NCBI GenBank assembly: GCA_947503245.1
Contig: CANNCV010000001.1
Coordinates: forward strand, 1,673,501-1,737,500
Length of the DNA: 64,000 nucleotides
Direction: 5' to 3'
From: an uncultured Sphingomonadaceae bacterium
GTDB lineage: Bacteria > Pseudomonadota > Alphaproteobacteria > Sphingomonadales > Sphingomonadaceae
Shown: positions 17,526 through 24,877 of the stretch, in pieces
Layout: the number at the start of each line of letters is the position of its first letter
How positions within the stretch are numbered: the stretch's first letter is position 1
Translations under genes and position numbers: made by a program
Notes under the pieces: model-generated
Database searches by the model: none
What the model saw: the letters and a program-made list of their open reading frames with translations, nothing else
What the model was told of the DNA's origin: nothing

Positions 17526-18203
17526 TCAATGTGCGTGGCAGTCGCCAGCATATTTCGCGACTTGCTCGGCATAAAGTGCATCAACTGTGGAAAATTCACC
17601 AGTTGCTTCGTCATAAGCATGAACGTCACCAGTTTTGATGTCATAAACCCAGCCATGCAATTGCAGGTCGCCCTTTGCCAAGCGCGCTGCAACAGCAGGG
17701 TGGGTTTTAAGATGCTGTAATTGCAAAATAACATTTTCGCGCAAGAGAGCAGTCATGCGATCTTCTGCGCTGGCTTCGGGGTGTTTGATGTCAACCACTT
17801 GTACAGCAGCGCGTGAATAGCTGAGCCATTCTTTGACATGTGGAAGGCTATCAAGACTTGCAGGGTCTTCAGTAAGCCCCATTGCACCTTTCATAGCGCC
17901 ACATTCGGTATGGCCACACACTACTATGTGCGGCACTTGCAAAGCTGCAGTGGCGAATTCGATGGAAGCCGTCATGCCGCCTGTATGATTGGTGTGGGGA
18001 GGAACAATATTGCCCGCGTTACGGCAGATGAAAAGTTCACCGGGTTCGGTCTGCGTGATCATTGCGGTCTCGATCCGCGAGTCAGAGCAGGTAATGAACA
18101 AAGCTTCAGGCGATTGGCCTTTGCTCAGGGTCTCAAACAGTTCTTTTTTCTGCGGGAAAACTTCATTTTGAAAGCGGACAACGCCGGCAGCAAATTTAGG
18201 CAT
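17526..18203 (-). CDS. Beta-class carbonic anhydrase
   Basis: The enzyme reversibly hydrates CO2 to bicarbonate. The 225-residue product has the beta-class zinc site: Cys39 in CSDSR (39-43, also the Asp/Arg dyad), His98 and Cys101 in GHTECGA, and RNAGNIVPP (61-69). The ATG at 18203 gives MPKFAAGVVRFQNEVFP, the normal N-terminus; the longer in-frame reading to 18296 would overlap the ArsR gene. There is no signal peptide, so it is cytoplasmic. It lies between the ArsR regulator and the SulP transporter, all on the same strand. Confidence 0.95.
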   Translation of the reverse strand: MPKFAAGVVRFQNEVFPQKKELFETLSKGQSPEALFITCSDSRIETAMITQTEPGELFICRNAGNIVPPHTNHTGGMTASIEFATAALQVPHIVVCGHTECGAMKGAMGLTEDPASLDSLPHVKEWLSYSRAAVQVVDIKHPEASAEDRMTALLRENVILQLQHLKTHPAVAARLAKGDLQLHGWVYDIKTGDVHAYDEATGEFSTVDALYAEQVAKYAGDCHAH

Positions 18204-18255
18204 TAGGTGGGTTCCTTTATTGAGGGGGTTAGGGGAGGAGTAGATAGAGTAATCA

Positions 18256-18597
18256 TCAGGACCATAGTTCGCGGACCTCGTGAATATCCTCTGCATTAAG
18301 AGAGGTTGGGCGCGCTTCTAGGACATCAATACCACTGGTGATCCAAGTGGCGAGTTCTGGATGTGCCAATGAATAGCAATGACGCCGGCCGTCGCGCCGT
18401 TCTTCAACCAAACGATAGGCGCGTAACATGGCAAGGTGCTGGGACATGCGGGTTTGCGGGATGTCGAGCAATTTGGCCAAGCCACCAACATCCATTTCAT
18501 TATTGCGTAATTCTTCGATCAGCCGAATGCGGTCCGGATGCGCAATCACTTTAAAAATTTCGGCCAATTCTTTGGCGACTGCTATTCTGCTCGGCAT
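18256..18597 (-). CDS. ArsR-family winged-helix transcriptional regulator
   Basis: This 113-residue ArsR/SmtB-type repressor carries the fold signature FKVIAHPDRIRLIEEL (wHTH entry), the recognition region DIPQTRMSQHLAMLRAYRLVEERRDGRRHCYSLA read across residues about 46-79, and a short C-terminal tail. No obvious ELCVC-type metal-binding cysteine motif is present, so it is not a classical arsenic/metal sensor. The start is uncertain: ATG 18597 (MPSRIAVAKELAEIF) is preferred over ATG 18633. It is the first gene of an apparent ArsR-carbonic anhydrase-SulP operon, and a dyad at 18632-18664 could be its operator. The ligand is unknown. Confidence 0.85.
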   Translation of the reverse strand: MPSRIAVAKELAEIFKVIAHPDRIRLIEELRNNEMDVGGLAKLLDIPQTRMSQHLAMLRAYRLVEERRDGRRHCYSLAHPELATWITSGIDVLEARPTSLNAEDIHEVRELWS

Positions 18598-18631
18598 AGA
18601 CGATCCATATATTTTTTGCCTATGTAACGGC

Positions 18632-18664
18632 ATATTGCATTAAAATCAACATGTATGCAAATAT
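18632..18664 (-). promoter_or_regulatory. Dyad upstream of the ArsR gene, candidate operator
   Basis: ATATTGCAT (18632-18640) and ATGCAAATAT (18655-18664) form an imperfect inverted repeat; the core TTGCAT-N14-ATGCAA is perfect. It lies 35-67 bp upstream of the preferred ArsR start in a 131-bp gap. ArsR proteins bind such dyads and autoregulate; the link here is inference. Confidence 0.4.
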
Positions 18665-18728
18665 TCGCAGATGTTATTACGCATTAAGAATGAAGGTTGG
18701 TTTCTCTAGCGGTGCAGTGATTGGCTTG

Positions 18729-19862
18729 TTAGCAATCGAGCGCATTCAAGAGGTCAATGATTAAGTCGTCAGAATGTTCCAAGCCGACGGATAATCTTAA
18801 TAACCCTTGAGGAGAGGTCGCATTTACGCCCTCTACAGATGCGCGATGTTCGATAAGACTTTCGACGCCGCCTAAACTGGTGGCATTGGTGAATATTTTC
18901 ACCTTGCTCGCCATTTTCAGCGCAGCTTCCCGCCCTCCGGCAAGCTCGATAGACACCATGCCGCCAAAATCTGACATCTGCTTTTTCGCGATGTCACGAC
19001 CTTTATGGCTGGCAAGACCGGGATAATGGACAATATCAATTTTAGCGTGGTCGTTCAAAGCAGCGGCTAACTTGGCGGCGTTGGCGCAATGCTTTTCCAT
19101 CCGGCAATGTAGGGTTTGCAGACCGCGCGAGGCCATCCATGCTGTAAATGGCGAAATAATGCCGCCGGATAATGTGCGGCCGCGATGAAATATCTCTGCT
19201 TCATTAGGGTTTTTACCGATTAATGCGCCGGCCATAACATCGCTATGGCCGCCAATATATTTGGTAAGCGCTTGCACAACATAATCCGCGCCCAAGGCCA
19301 AGGGTTGCTGCAATGCTGGCGATGCAAAAGTGCCATCGACGACCAGACGCGCCCCGGCATTATGAGCAGCATCGGCCAGATATGCGATATCCAATATTTC
19401 AAGCAGCGGATTGGTGGGGCTTTCCATCCATAATAAAACAGGCTTTTGCGCCAATGCCGCTGATAATGCTTGCGGATCATTCAAATCGGTAAAGAGCGCT
19501 TTTATGCGGCCCTTGCTCTCCAAATCCTGCGCCAAAAACCGGAACCCATGATACAGGCTATTGTGGAACACAACCACTGCGCCCAATGCAAGGCTGTCCA
19601 ACAATGCAGCGCCCGCCGCCATGCCGGAACCATAAGCAAAGGCCCAATTGCCCTGTTCCAAGGCCGTTAGTCTTGCTTCCAGCTCGACAGTATTGGGGTT
19701 GCTCTCACGGCTATATTGATGGCCGCTAAGGGGTTCATAGGCCGGACCATGTTCGAATGTGGTCGCCAAATGGATAGGCGGCGCCATAGCGCCATCATGC
19801 CGCGCATCGGGCACATGAATGGCCGCTGTTTCAGGCCGCATATTGCTAGTTTTGTCAGCCAT
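18729..19862 (-). CDS. PLP-dependent transsulfuration-family enzyme
   Basis: The 377-residue protein belongs to the Cys/Met metabolism PLP family (cystathionine gamma-synthase, beta-/gamma-lyase, methionine gamma-lyase). AYGSGMAA, ESPTNPLLEI, DGTFASPALQQPL and the PLP lysine Lys201 in QALTKYIGGHSD are seen. The C-terminal segment ATSLGGVESLIEHRAS contains the SLG substrate loop. Which reaction it performs cannot be decided from motifs. Its ATG overlaps the last base of the amn stop, so it is translated right behind AMP nucleosidase, an odd pairing with no obvious metabolic logic. Confidence 0.88.
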   Translation of the reverse strand: MADKTSNMRPETAAIHVPDARHDGAMAPPIHLATTFEHGPAYEPLSGHQYSRESNPNTVELEARLTALEQGNWAFAYGSGMAAGAALLDSLALGAVVVFHNSLYHGFRFLAQDLESKGRIKALFTDLNDPQALSAALAQKPVLLWMESPTNPLLEILDIAYLADAAHNAGARLVVDGTFASPALQQPLALGADYVVQALTKYIGGHSDVMAGALIGKNPNEAEIFHRGRTLSGGIISPFTAWMASRGLQTLHCRMEKHCANAAKLAAALNDHAKIDIVHYPGLASHKGRDIAKKQMSDFGGMVSIELAGGREAALKMASKVKIFTNATSLGGVESLIEHRASVEGVNATSPQGLLRLSVGLEHSDDLIIDLLNALDC

Positions 19863-21298
19863 TAGCGGAAAGGCGGTTCGTTAAAGGCGCGCAATTTGCG
19901 GCTGTGCAGACTTGCATCTTCCTCGCGCAGCAATTCACAGGTCTTAATGCCGATCTGCATATGGGCGGCGATGGCCTGATTATAAAATTCATTGGCCTGG
20001 CCCGGCAATTTTAATTCGCCATGCAGCGGTTTATCGGACACGCACAGCAATGTGCCATAGGGGACGCGGAAGCGATAACCCTGTGCCGCGATTGTGGCCG
20101 ATTCCATATCTATACCAACCGCGCGGGATTGGGAGAAGCGCAAGGCGCTGGCATTATAGCGCAGCTCCCAATTGCGGTCATCTGTGGTGACAACTGTGCC
20201 GGTGCGCATACGGCGCTTCAAATCGGCTCCGCTAGAGCCAGAGATATGCTCTGCGGCTTCGGCAAGAGCCTGCTGCACCTCCGCGATCGGGGGGATGGGG
20301 ATTTCCGGCGGCAGCATATCATTCATAATATGATCGTCACGCAGATAGGCATGGGCCAGCACATAATCCCCAATACGCTGGGTTGGGCGTAAGCCACCAC
20401 AATGGCCAATCATCAAAAAGATATCGGGCCGCAGCACCGCCAAATGGTCGGTAATGGTTTTTGCATTGGACGGGCCGACGCCGATATTGACAAGAGTGAT
20501 ACCTTTGCCATCTGGCGCGATCAGGTGATAGGCGGGCATTTGATGCCTGCGCCATGCGCTGTCCGCGACCAATTGGCTGGGGTCGGCGCCTTCTTCTTCG
20601 GTATAAAGCCCACCAGCGCCAGACAATGCCGTATATGTCCCTTTGCCCACTTGGTCACAGGCCCAGCTAACAAATTCATCCACATAGCGGTGATAGTTGG
20701 TGAACAATATGAAGTTTTGAACATGCTCTGGCGGCGTGCCGGTATAATGTTTTAGCCGCGCCAGAGAAAAATCGGTCCGTAGCCCATCAAACAGGGAAAG
20801 CGGCTGCTCTGCGCCAACACCATATTGCATATTGCCGTCGGCAATCTCGTCGCCAATATCGGCCAGTTCGGTCGTCGGGAAATAGCGCGCCAGTTCAACC
20901 GGCGTTATCTCACCCAAATCCTGACCTTCTATGCCGTCCAGAACATAGGGGAAGGGGATTTCCTGTTCACTTGCGCTGACGGTGACATTTATATCATATT
21001 GCTTGTGCAAAATGGTCAGCTGTTCACGCAGATAATCCGCGAATAAGCGCGGGCGCGTAATCGTGCTGCTAAAGGTGCCGGGCTGTTCCAACCTTCCGAA
21101 AGACAGGCTGGGTATAGTGGAACGCTCCACGCCCATATATTCGATGGTCAGCAAAGGATAGCTAAACGCCCCCTGTTGCCGCGCAACGGCATCAGGCAAA
21201 GTGCCGTTTTTTACATAGGCCAGCAGCGCATTTTGTAATCTGGTGACTGCGCCATCATAGCGCGAGCATAATTGTTCGATTATTGATTCTATATTCAT
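19862..21298 (-). CDS. amn: AMP nucleosidase
   Basis: Amn hydrolyses AMP to adenine and ribose-5-phosphate, controlling adenylate pools. The 478-residue protein aligns with E. coli Amn along its length. QGAFSYPLLTIEY, TTITRPRLFADYLREQL and YFPTTELADIGDE mark the N-terminal domain. NIGVGPSNAKTITDHLAVLRPD, GHCGGLR, VVTTDDRNWELRY, AVGIDMESATIAAQGYRFRVPYGTLLCVSDKPLHGE and the final LHSRKLRAFNEPPFR mark the catalytic phosphorylase-like domain. The ATG at 21298 (MNIESIIEQL) fits better than the extension to 21337. The 165 nt upstream hold the rplI terminator. Confidence 0.96.
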   Translation of the reverse strand: MNIESIIEQLCSRYDGAVTRLQNALLAYVKNGTLPDAVARQQGAFSYPLLTIEYMGVERSTIPSLSFGRLEQPGTFSSTITRPRLFADYLREQLTILHKQYDINVTVSASEQEIPFPYVLDGIEGQDLGEITPVELARYFPTTELADIGDEIADGNMQYGVGAEQPLSLFDGLRTDFSLARLKHYTGTPPEHVQNFILFTNYHRYVDEFVSWACDQVGKGTYTALSGAGGLYTEEEGADPSQLVADSAWRRHQMPAYHLIAPDGKGITLVNIGVGPSNAKTITDHLAVLRPDIFLMIGHCGGLRPTQRIGDYVLAHAYLRDDHIMNDMLPPEIPIPPIAEVQQALAEAAEHISGSSGADLKRRMRTGTVVTTDDRNWELRYNASALRFSQSRAVGIDMESATIAAQGYRFRVPYGTLLCVSDKPLHGELKLPGQANEFYNQAIAAHMQIGIKTCELLREEDASLHSRKLRAFNEPPFR

Positions 21299-21404
21299 AA
21301 CACCGCACTTAGCCTGAATTTGCGCAGGCGTCATCATGCAAGCGTTATCACGGCTCTATGTTTGCCGGTTTTTAGAAGCGCTTTGCGAAGCATGGATGCG
21401 GCAC

Positions 21405-21434
21405 AAAAAAGGGCCGCACCATGGCGGCCCTTTT
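21405..21434 (-). terminator. Rho-independent terminator after rplI
   Basis: GGGCCGC (21411-21417) pairs with GCGGCCC (21424-21430), flanked by six A on one side and four T on the other. Read on the minus strand it ends the rpsF-rpsR-rplI transcript with a U-run. Confidence 0.88.
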
Positions 21435-21463
21435 CTATAATAATCTTGTAAGCAGAAAGAGGA

Positions 21464-22111
21464 TTATTCCTCTTCCTCTGTTCCAGCAGCAGCTTCAGCG
21501 GCTTCACCCTCTGGGGTTTCATCGCCATCGCTGTCAGCGTCTTTGTCGCTGGGCAGTTCGCCCGGCTCTGCATTCGGGTCAAAGTCTTCAACAAAACCGG
21601 CATCGGCTTCATTGTCGAACATTTGCGCCATAACGTCCACGCCGTCTTTCTGCAGTTCGGCTTCATCTTCAGAACGTGCCACATTGACTTGAACAGTGAC
21701 CGAAACTTCAGGGTGCAGCGCGATGCGCACATCAAACAGACCCAGTGTTTTAATCGGCCGCTCAAGGATGACCATCGACTTGTCGACACCGGCATCATCT
21801 TTGTTCAGCTCTTCAACAATGTCACGCACGGCAACAGAACCATAAAGCTGGCCGCTGTTAGACGCTGCGCGGATCAGAACGATCTGCTTACCGTCAATTG
21901 ACGTGCTGTGAGATTTGGCTGCTTCGCGTTTTTCGGCATTTTCTGATTCCAAACGTTCACGATTGGCTTCAAAAACCTGCTTGTTCGCCGCATTGGCGCG
22001 CAAAGCTTTTTTGTTGGGCAGCAAGAAATTGCGGGCATAACCGTCTTTAACGGTAACAACATCGCCAATGGTGCCCAGTTTCTCGATCCGTTCGAGCAAA
22101 ATAATATCCAT
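21464..22111 (-). CDS. rplI: 50S ribosomal protein L9 with acidic tail
   Basis: L9 binds 23S rRNA near L1 and helps keep the reading frame. The N-terminal domain (MDIILLERIEKLGTIGDVVTVKDGYARNFLLPNKKA, residues 1-36) and C-terminal domain (about 85-150, GQLYGSVAVRDI, IKTLGLFDVRIALHPEV) are typical. Beyond them a tail of about 65 residues rich in Asp/Glu/Ala (about 150-215) brings the length to 215 aa, against about 149 in E. coli; such tails recur in sphingomonads. It is the third gene of the rpsF-rpsR-rplI operon, 12 nt after rpsR. Confidence 0.97.
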   Translation of the reverse strand: MDIILLERIEKLGTIGDVVTVKDGYARNFLLPNKKALRANAANKQVFEANRERLESENAEKREAAKSHSTSIDGKQIVLIRAASNSGQLYGSVAVRDIVEELNKDDAGVDKSMVILERPIKTLGLFDVRIALHPEVSVTVQVNVARSEDEAELQKDGVDVMAQMFDNEADAGFVEDFDPNAEPGELPSDKDADSDGDETPEGEAAEAAAGTEEEE

Positions 22112-22123
22112 GTCTTTTGCTCC

Positions 22124-22348
22124 TTATTTCACGATATAGGGCAACAGGCCGATATGGCGTGCGCGCTTAATGGCTTTGGTCAATTCACGCTGTTTCTTTG
22201 CAGAAACGGCGGTGATGCGGCTTGGTACAATCTTGCCACGCTCGGACATAAAGCCCTGCAGCAAGCGTACGTCTTTATAATCAATAACCGGTGCATCTTT
22301 ACCCGAGAACGGGCAGGATTTGCGGCGGCGGAAAAATGGTCGTGCCAT
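22124..22348 (-). CDS. rpsR: 30S ribosomal protein S18
   Basis: S18 pairs with S6 on the platform of the 30S subunit. The 74-residue product is canonical: [46 protein letters not shown] and the basic C-terminus [14 protein letters not shown]. It lies 21 nt downstream of rpsF and 12 nt upstream of rplI on the same strand. Confidence 0.98.
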   Translation of the reverse strand: MARPFFRRRKSCPFSGKDAPVIDYKDVRLLQGFMSERGKIVPSRITAVSAKKQRELTKAIKRARHIGLLPYIVK

Positions 22349-22369
22349 GGTCCTATCTCCTAATTCGGG

Positions 22370-22729
22370 TTAATCGCGGTCGCGGCGCGGACGGCGCTCG
22401 CTGCGTTCATTTTTGCGCATCATCACGGATGGGCCTTCTTCAGGCTCTTCAACGCGAATGGTCATATAACGCACAACATCTTCGTTGATAGCGGTCTGAC
22501 GCTCCAACTCGGCAACAACGCTGGTTGGGCCGTCAATGTTCAGCATCACATAATGTGCTTTGCGGTTTTTCTCGATCTTATAGGCGAGGGTGCGCAGACC
22601 CCAAGTCTCCGTTTTGGTGACTTTGCCGTCATTTTTCTCGATGATTTCTGTGGCTTGCTGGGCGAGAGCATCAACTTGAGCTTGGCTCAAATCCTGACGC
22701 GCCAGAAAGACATGCTCATAAAATGGCAT
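22370..22729 (-). CDS. rpsF: 30S ribosomal protein S6
   Basis: S6 binds 16S rRNA with S18. The 119-residue product starts [22 protein letters not shown] and contains [24 protein letters not shown] and [17 protein letters not shown]. The C-tail is Arg/Glu-rich ([12 protein letters not shown]). The ATG at 22729 is preferred; the in-frame extension to 22780 precedes the conserved fold start. It is the first gene of the operon. The 5' region on the minus strand (22730-22851) holds a possible leader stem GCTTTCT/AGAAAGC, and TTGCAA (22846-22851) may be a -35 element; both are weak. Confidence 0.97.
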   Translation of the reverse strand: MPFYEHVFLARQDLSQAQVDALAQQATEIIEKNDGKVTKTETWGLRTLAYKIEKNRKAHYVMLNIDGPTSVVAELERQTAINEDVVRYMTIRVEEPEEGPSVMMRKNERSERRPRRDRD

Positions 22730-23005
22730 GGGCAGTTTCCTTAACTTACCGATCGCTGATGGCCGCACCATGCGCACCACCCCTCCGGCTTTCTTACCTT
22801 CCCGTTTTACACGAGAAAGCGCCGCTTAGACGGATTGGATGGGTTTTGCAAGGGGAGTATGTAGTATTCTAAATTTGCTGTCCGCAATTGGGTATGGGGG
22901 CTGGCGTTCAGAGTATCTACATTTTCGGCTTTTATTGGGCCGATTGAAGTATCTCCACCATTTAACGTTCGACAACAAGGCATTTAATACACCAAAAGCT
23001 GGGCA

Positions 23006-23656
23006 TCAAGTTGTTACTAGGCTAGGGGTTGTGGACATCACCGTTTTTAGGGCCTCGCAGGCCGCCTCATCGAAATTGACCAAACCTAACGTGATCTGAT
23101 TAATTTCATTTTGAATTTGGCTTAGCGAATGCTCGCGCCCAATTTTGAATTTATGGGCAATGTGGCCGCGAGTAGTCCCATACGCATCGAGCGCGGCCAT
23201 GGTTGCGAGATCAATTTGCTCTGGGTCTATTCCAATTGGCAGCAATAGCTTCTTCTGGTTCTCTTTCTTAACGCCATGGTTATCATCAACCAGCCTGAGA
23301 AAGTTGTTGTAAGCCGTATCCGAAAAATCAGCGATGCTTCTGAAGGTTTTCTCAACGATTTTTCGATTGGCCTTCTTCTCCTCAACCTCATCAATTATTC
23401 CGCTTGCGACGAGTCCTACTAGCACCTTCGAAATATGATTCTGGCTCCTAAGTGCTTTCCTCGCTTCGTTTGCTATTTCGCCGACCAAACGCTCTAGATA
23501 CTCTTCAAATATGGCATGACTCAGGAGGATGTATGATTGAAGTTTCAAATCTTGCAGGTTTGTTTTACACTTTATTGGGTCAACGCCCCGGACCAGAATC
23601 TTAAGTTGATTCAGCGCCTCCTGCAGCTCTGAATAGTGAGTGGTAGGCGAATCCAT
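23006..23656 (-). CDS. HEPN-domain protein, candidate RNase of a DUF262-HEPN defence pair
   Basis: The 216-residue protein is mostly alpha-helical. Residues about 38-60 (LKLQSYILLSHAIFEEYLERLV) form the first conserved helix of HEPN-like proteins. Arg163 and His168 in TTRGHIAHK give the Rx4H motif that is the catalytic signature of HEPN ribonucleases. I could not decide between the RiboL-PSP and MAE_28990 subfamilies. Its ATG overlaps the stop of the upstream DUF262 gene by one base (TAATG), a tight coupling typical of toxin-antitoxin or defence pairs. The 276 bp downstream hold no gene and lead to the rpsF promoter. RNase activity is inference from the motif. Confidence 0.75.
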   Translation of the reverse strand: MDSPTTHYSELQEALNQLKILVRGVDPIKCKTNLQDLKLQSYILLSHAIFEEYLERLVGEIANEARKALRSQNHISKVLVGLVASGIIDEVEEKKANRKIVEKTFRSIADFSDTAYNNFLRLVDDNHGVKKENQKKLLLPIGIDPEQIDLATMAALDAYGTTRGHIAHKFKIGREHSLSQIQNEINQITLGLVNFDEAACEALKTVMSTTPSLVTT

Positions 23657-24843
23657 TATTTGATTTCTGGCATCTCAATTTCAATTCCACTCGCCTTCTT
23701 GATGGCACCATACCATTCTGTGAAGCGAGTTCGCGTTGCATCAACAGACTTCGTCGTAGTTTCTATAGATCTGATAAAGCTATTGTTGTCAGATGAAAGT
23801 GAGCAAAATGCCTCGACCATAACAGTTGGGTGCGTGATCGCCCAAGCTCGAAACTCGTCATGAGCGAGCGAAAGAACCAACACGTCAAATATCGCTCTGT
23901 TAAATCGACTCTCAAATTGGCCATCAACAAATTTGCGGCAGAAGCGCTTATCGCCGAAAGAATCTACACCCACCTTAATCGCAGCATTCATTTGGTCAAG
24001 ACGACTATTCAACTGCTTCTCAAAATTTTCATCCCAAATTTCATTGTAAGCAACGCAGGTCGAATCTAGAAAATCTTTGAGGTCCCCGTTGTAAGTAATT
24101 GTTGGATCCGCGAATGCCAAATGTCGAACGGATAGTTCGACGTCGGCCATTCTAGGGTCTGGTTGGGTCTTTCTGAGTAATTGATGCAATGGTCCGATAG
24201 TTTCCGTCCATGCAATTATGAACTTCAAAAATTTGCCCGGATAAAGCGAGGTGCGAAGCTCCATAGGTGAGAGTTTAACTGACCCTGAGTTAAGTCGGTA
24301 AAAAATCTCATACAGAACGTTCTCGCTTTCCCATCCTCGAAGCACTGCAGTTCTCAGCGTCTCATTCAATAAATTACCCGCCACTGTCGAGTCGTTCTTA
24401 ATGTCTTTCCAAGTCTTCCCTTCAAGGGTTTTTAGGATCCTCAAACCCTTCAATTTGAACTTTCTGCCATTGTTAAATTTGCCATCTAGAAATTCTTTGA
24501 TAGTCAACAGGCGCTGTTTCCCATCCAACACCAAGAATGAACTCTTTTGCCCTTTTTTTGCCGACAGTAATATCTGAGGTATCGGGATGCCGAGGAAAAG
24601 AGATTCTATGAAACCTGATTTCGCCTGATTATTCCAAACGTTTCTGCGCTGAAATGCAGGGTCAAGGTCGATCTGGCCGCCGATTTGGCTGTAAAGGGTC
24701 CCGATTGTCCAATCGGCTGGAGCGATCAGTAGATTGTTAAAATCTTCTTCAGTGATTGTAAGGTCACTTGCATTCTCTGAATTCTCTGAATTCTCGAATT
24801 CATCGTCCCGATCATCCCATTTTGCTAAAAGATCGTTGCTCAA
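23656..24843 (-). CDS. DUF262 (ParB/GmrSD-N-like) domain protein
   Basis: The 395-residue protein has an N-terminal DUF262 domain (about 45-240). QIDLDPAFQRRNVWNNQAKS, FLGIPIPQILLS and VLDGKQRLLTIKEFLDG carry the DGxQR motif (Asp107-Arg111) and the (F)QR..VW motif (64-70). These define the ParB-like NTP-dependent fold seen in GmrSD-type restriction proteins. No C-terminal HNH (DUF1524) domain is seen, so it is not a complete GmrSD. Start: no ATG fits; TTG at 24843 has a perfect AGGAGG 6-7 bases upstream (24848-24854). A small repeat encodes ENSENSE near residue 20. It lies 34 nt after the Mur ligase and is visibly AT-richer than that gene, suggesting acquisition. Confidence 0.82.
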   Translation of the reverse strand: MSNDLLAKWDDRDDEFENSENSENASDLTITEEDFNNLLIAPADWTIGTLYSQIGGQIDLDPAFQRRNVWNNQAKSGFIESLFLGIPIPQILLSAKKGQKSSFLVLDGKQRLLTIKEFLDGKFNNGRKFKLKGLRILKTLEGKTWKDIKNDSTVAGNLLNETLRTAVLRGWESENVLYEIFYRLNSGSVKLSPMELRTSLYPGKFLKFIIAWTETIGPLHQLLRKTQPDPRMADVELSVRHLAFADPTITYNGDLKDFLDSTCVAYNEIWDENFEKQLNSRLDQMNAAIKVGVDSFGDKRFCRKFVDGQFESRFNRAIFDVLVLSLAHDEFRAWAITHPTVMVEAFCSLSSDNNSFIRSIETTTKSVDATRTRFTEWYGAIKKASGIEIEMPEIK

Positions 24844-24877
24844 TTTATCCTCCTAGTCTGCCCTGCCTTGCGATAAC

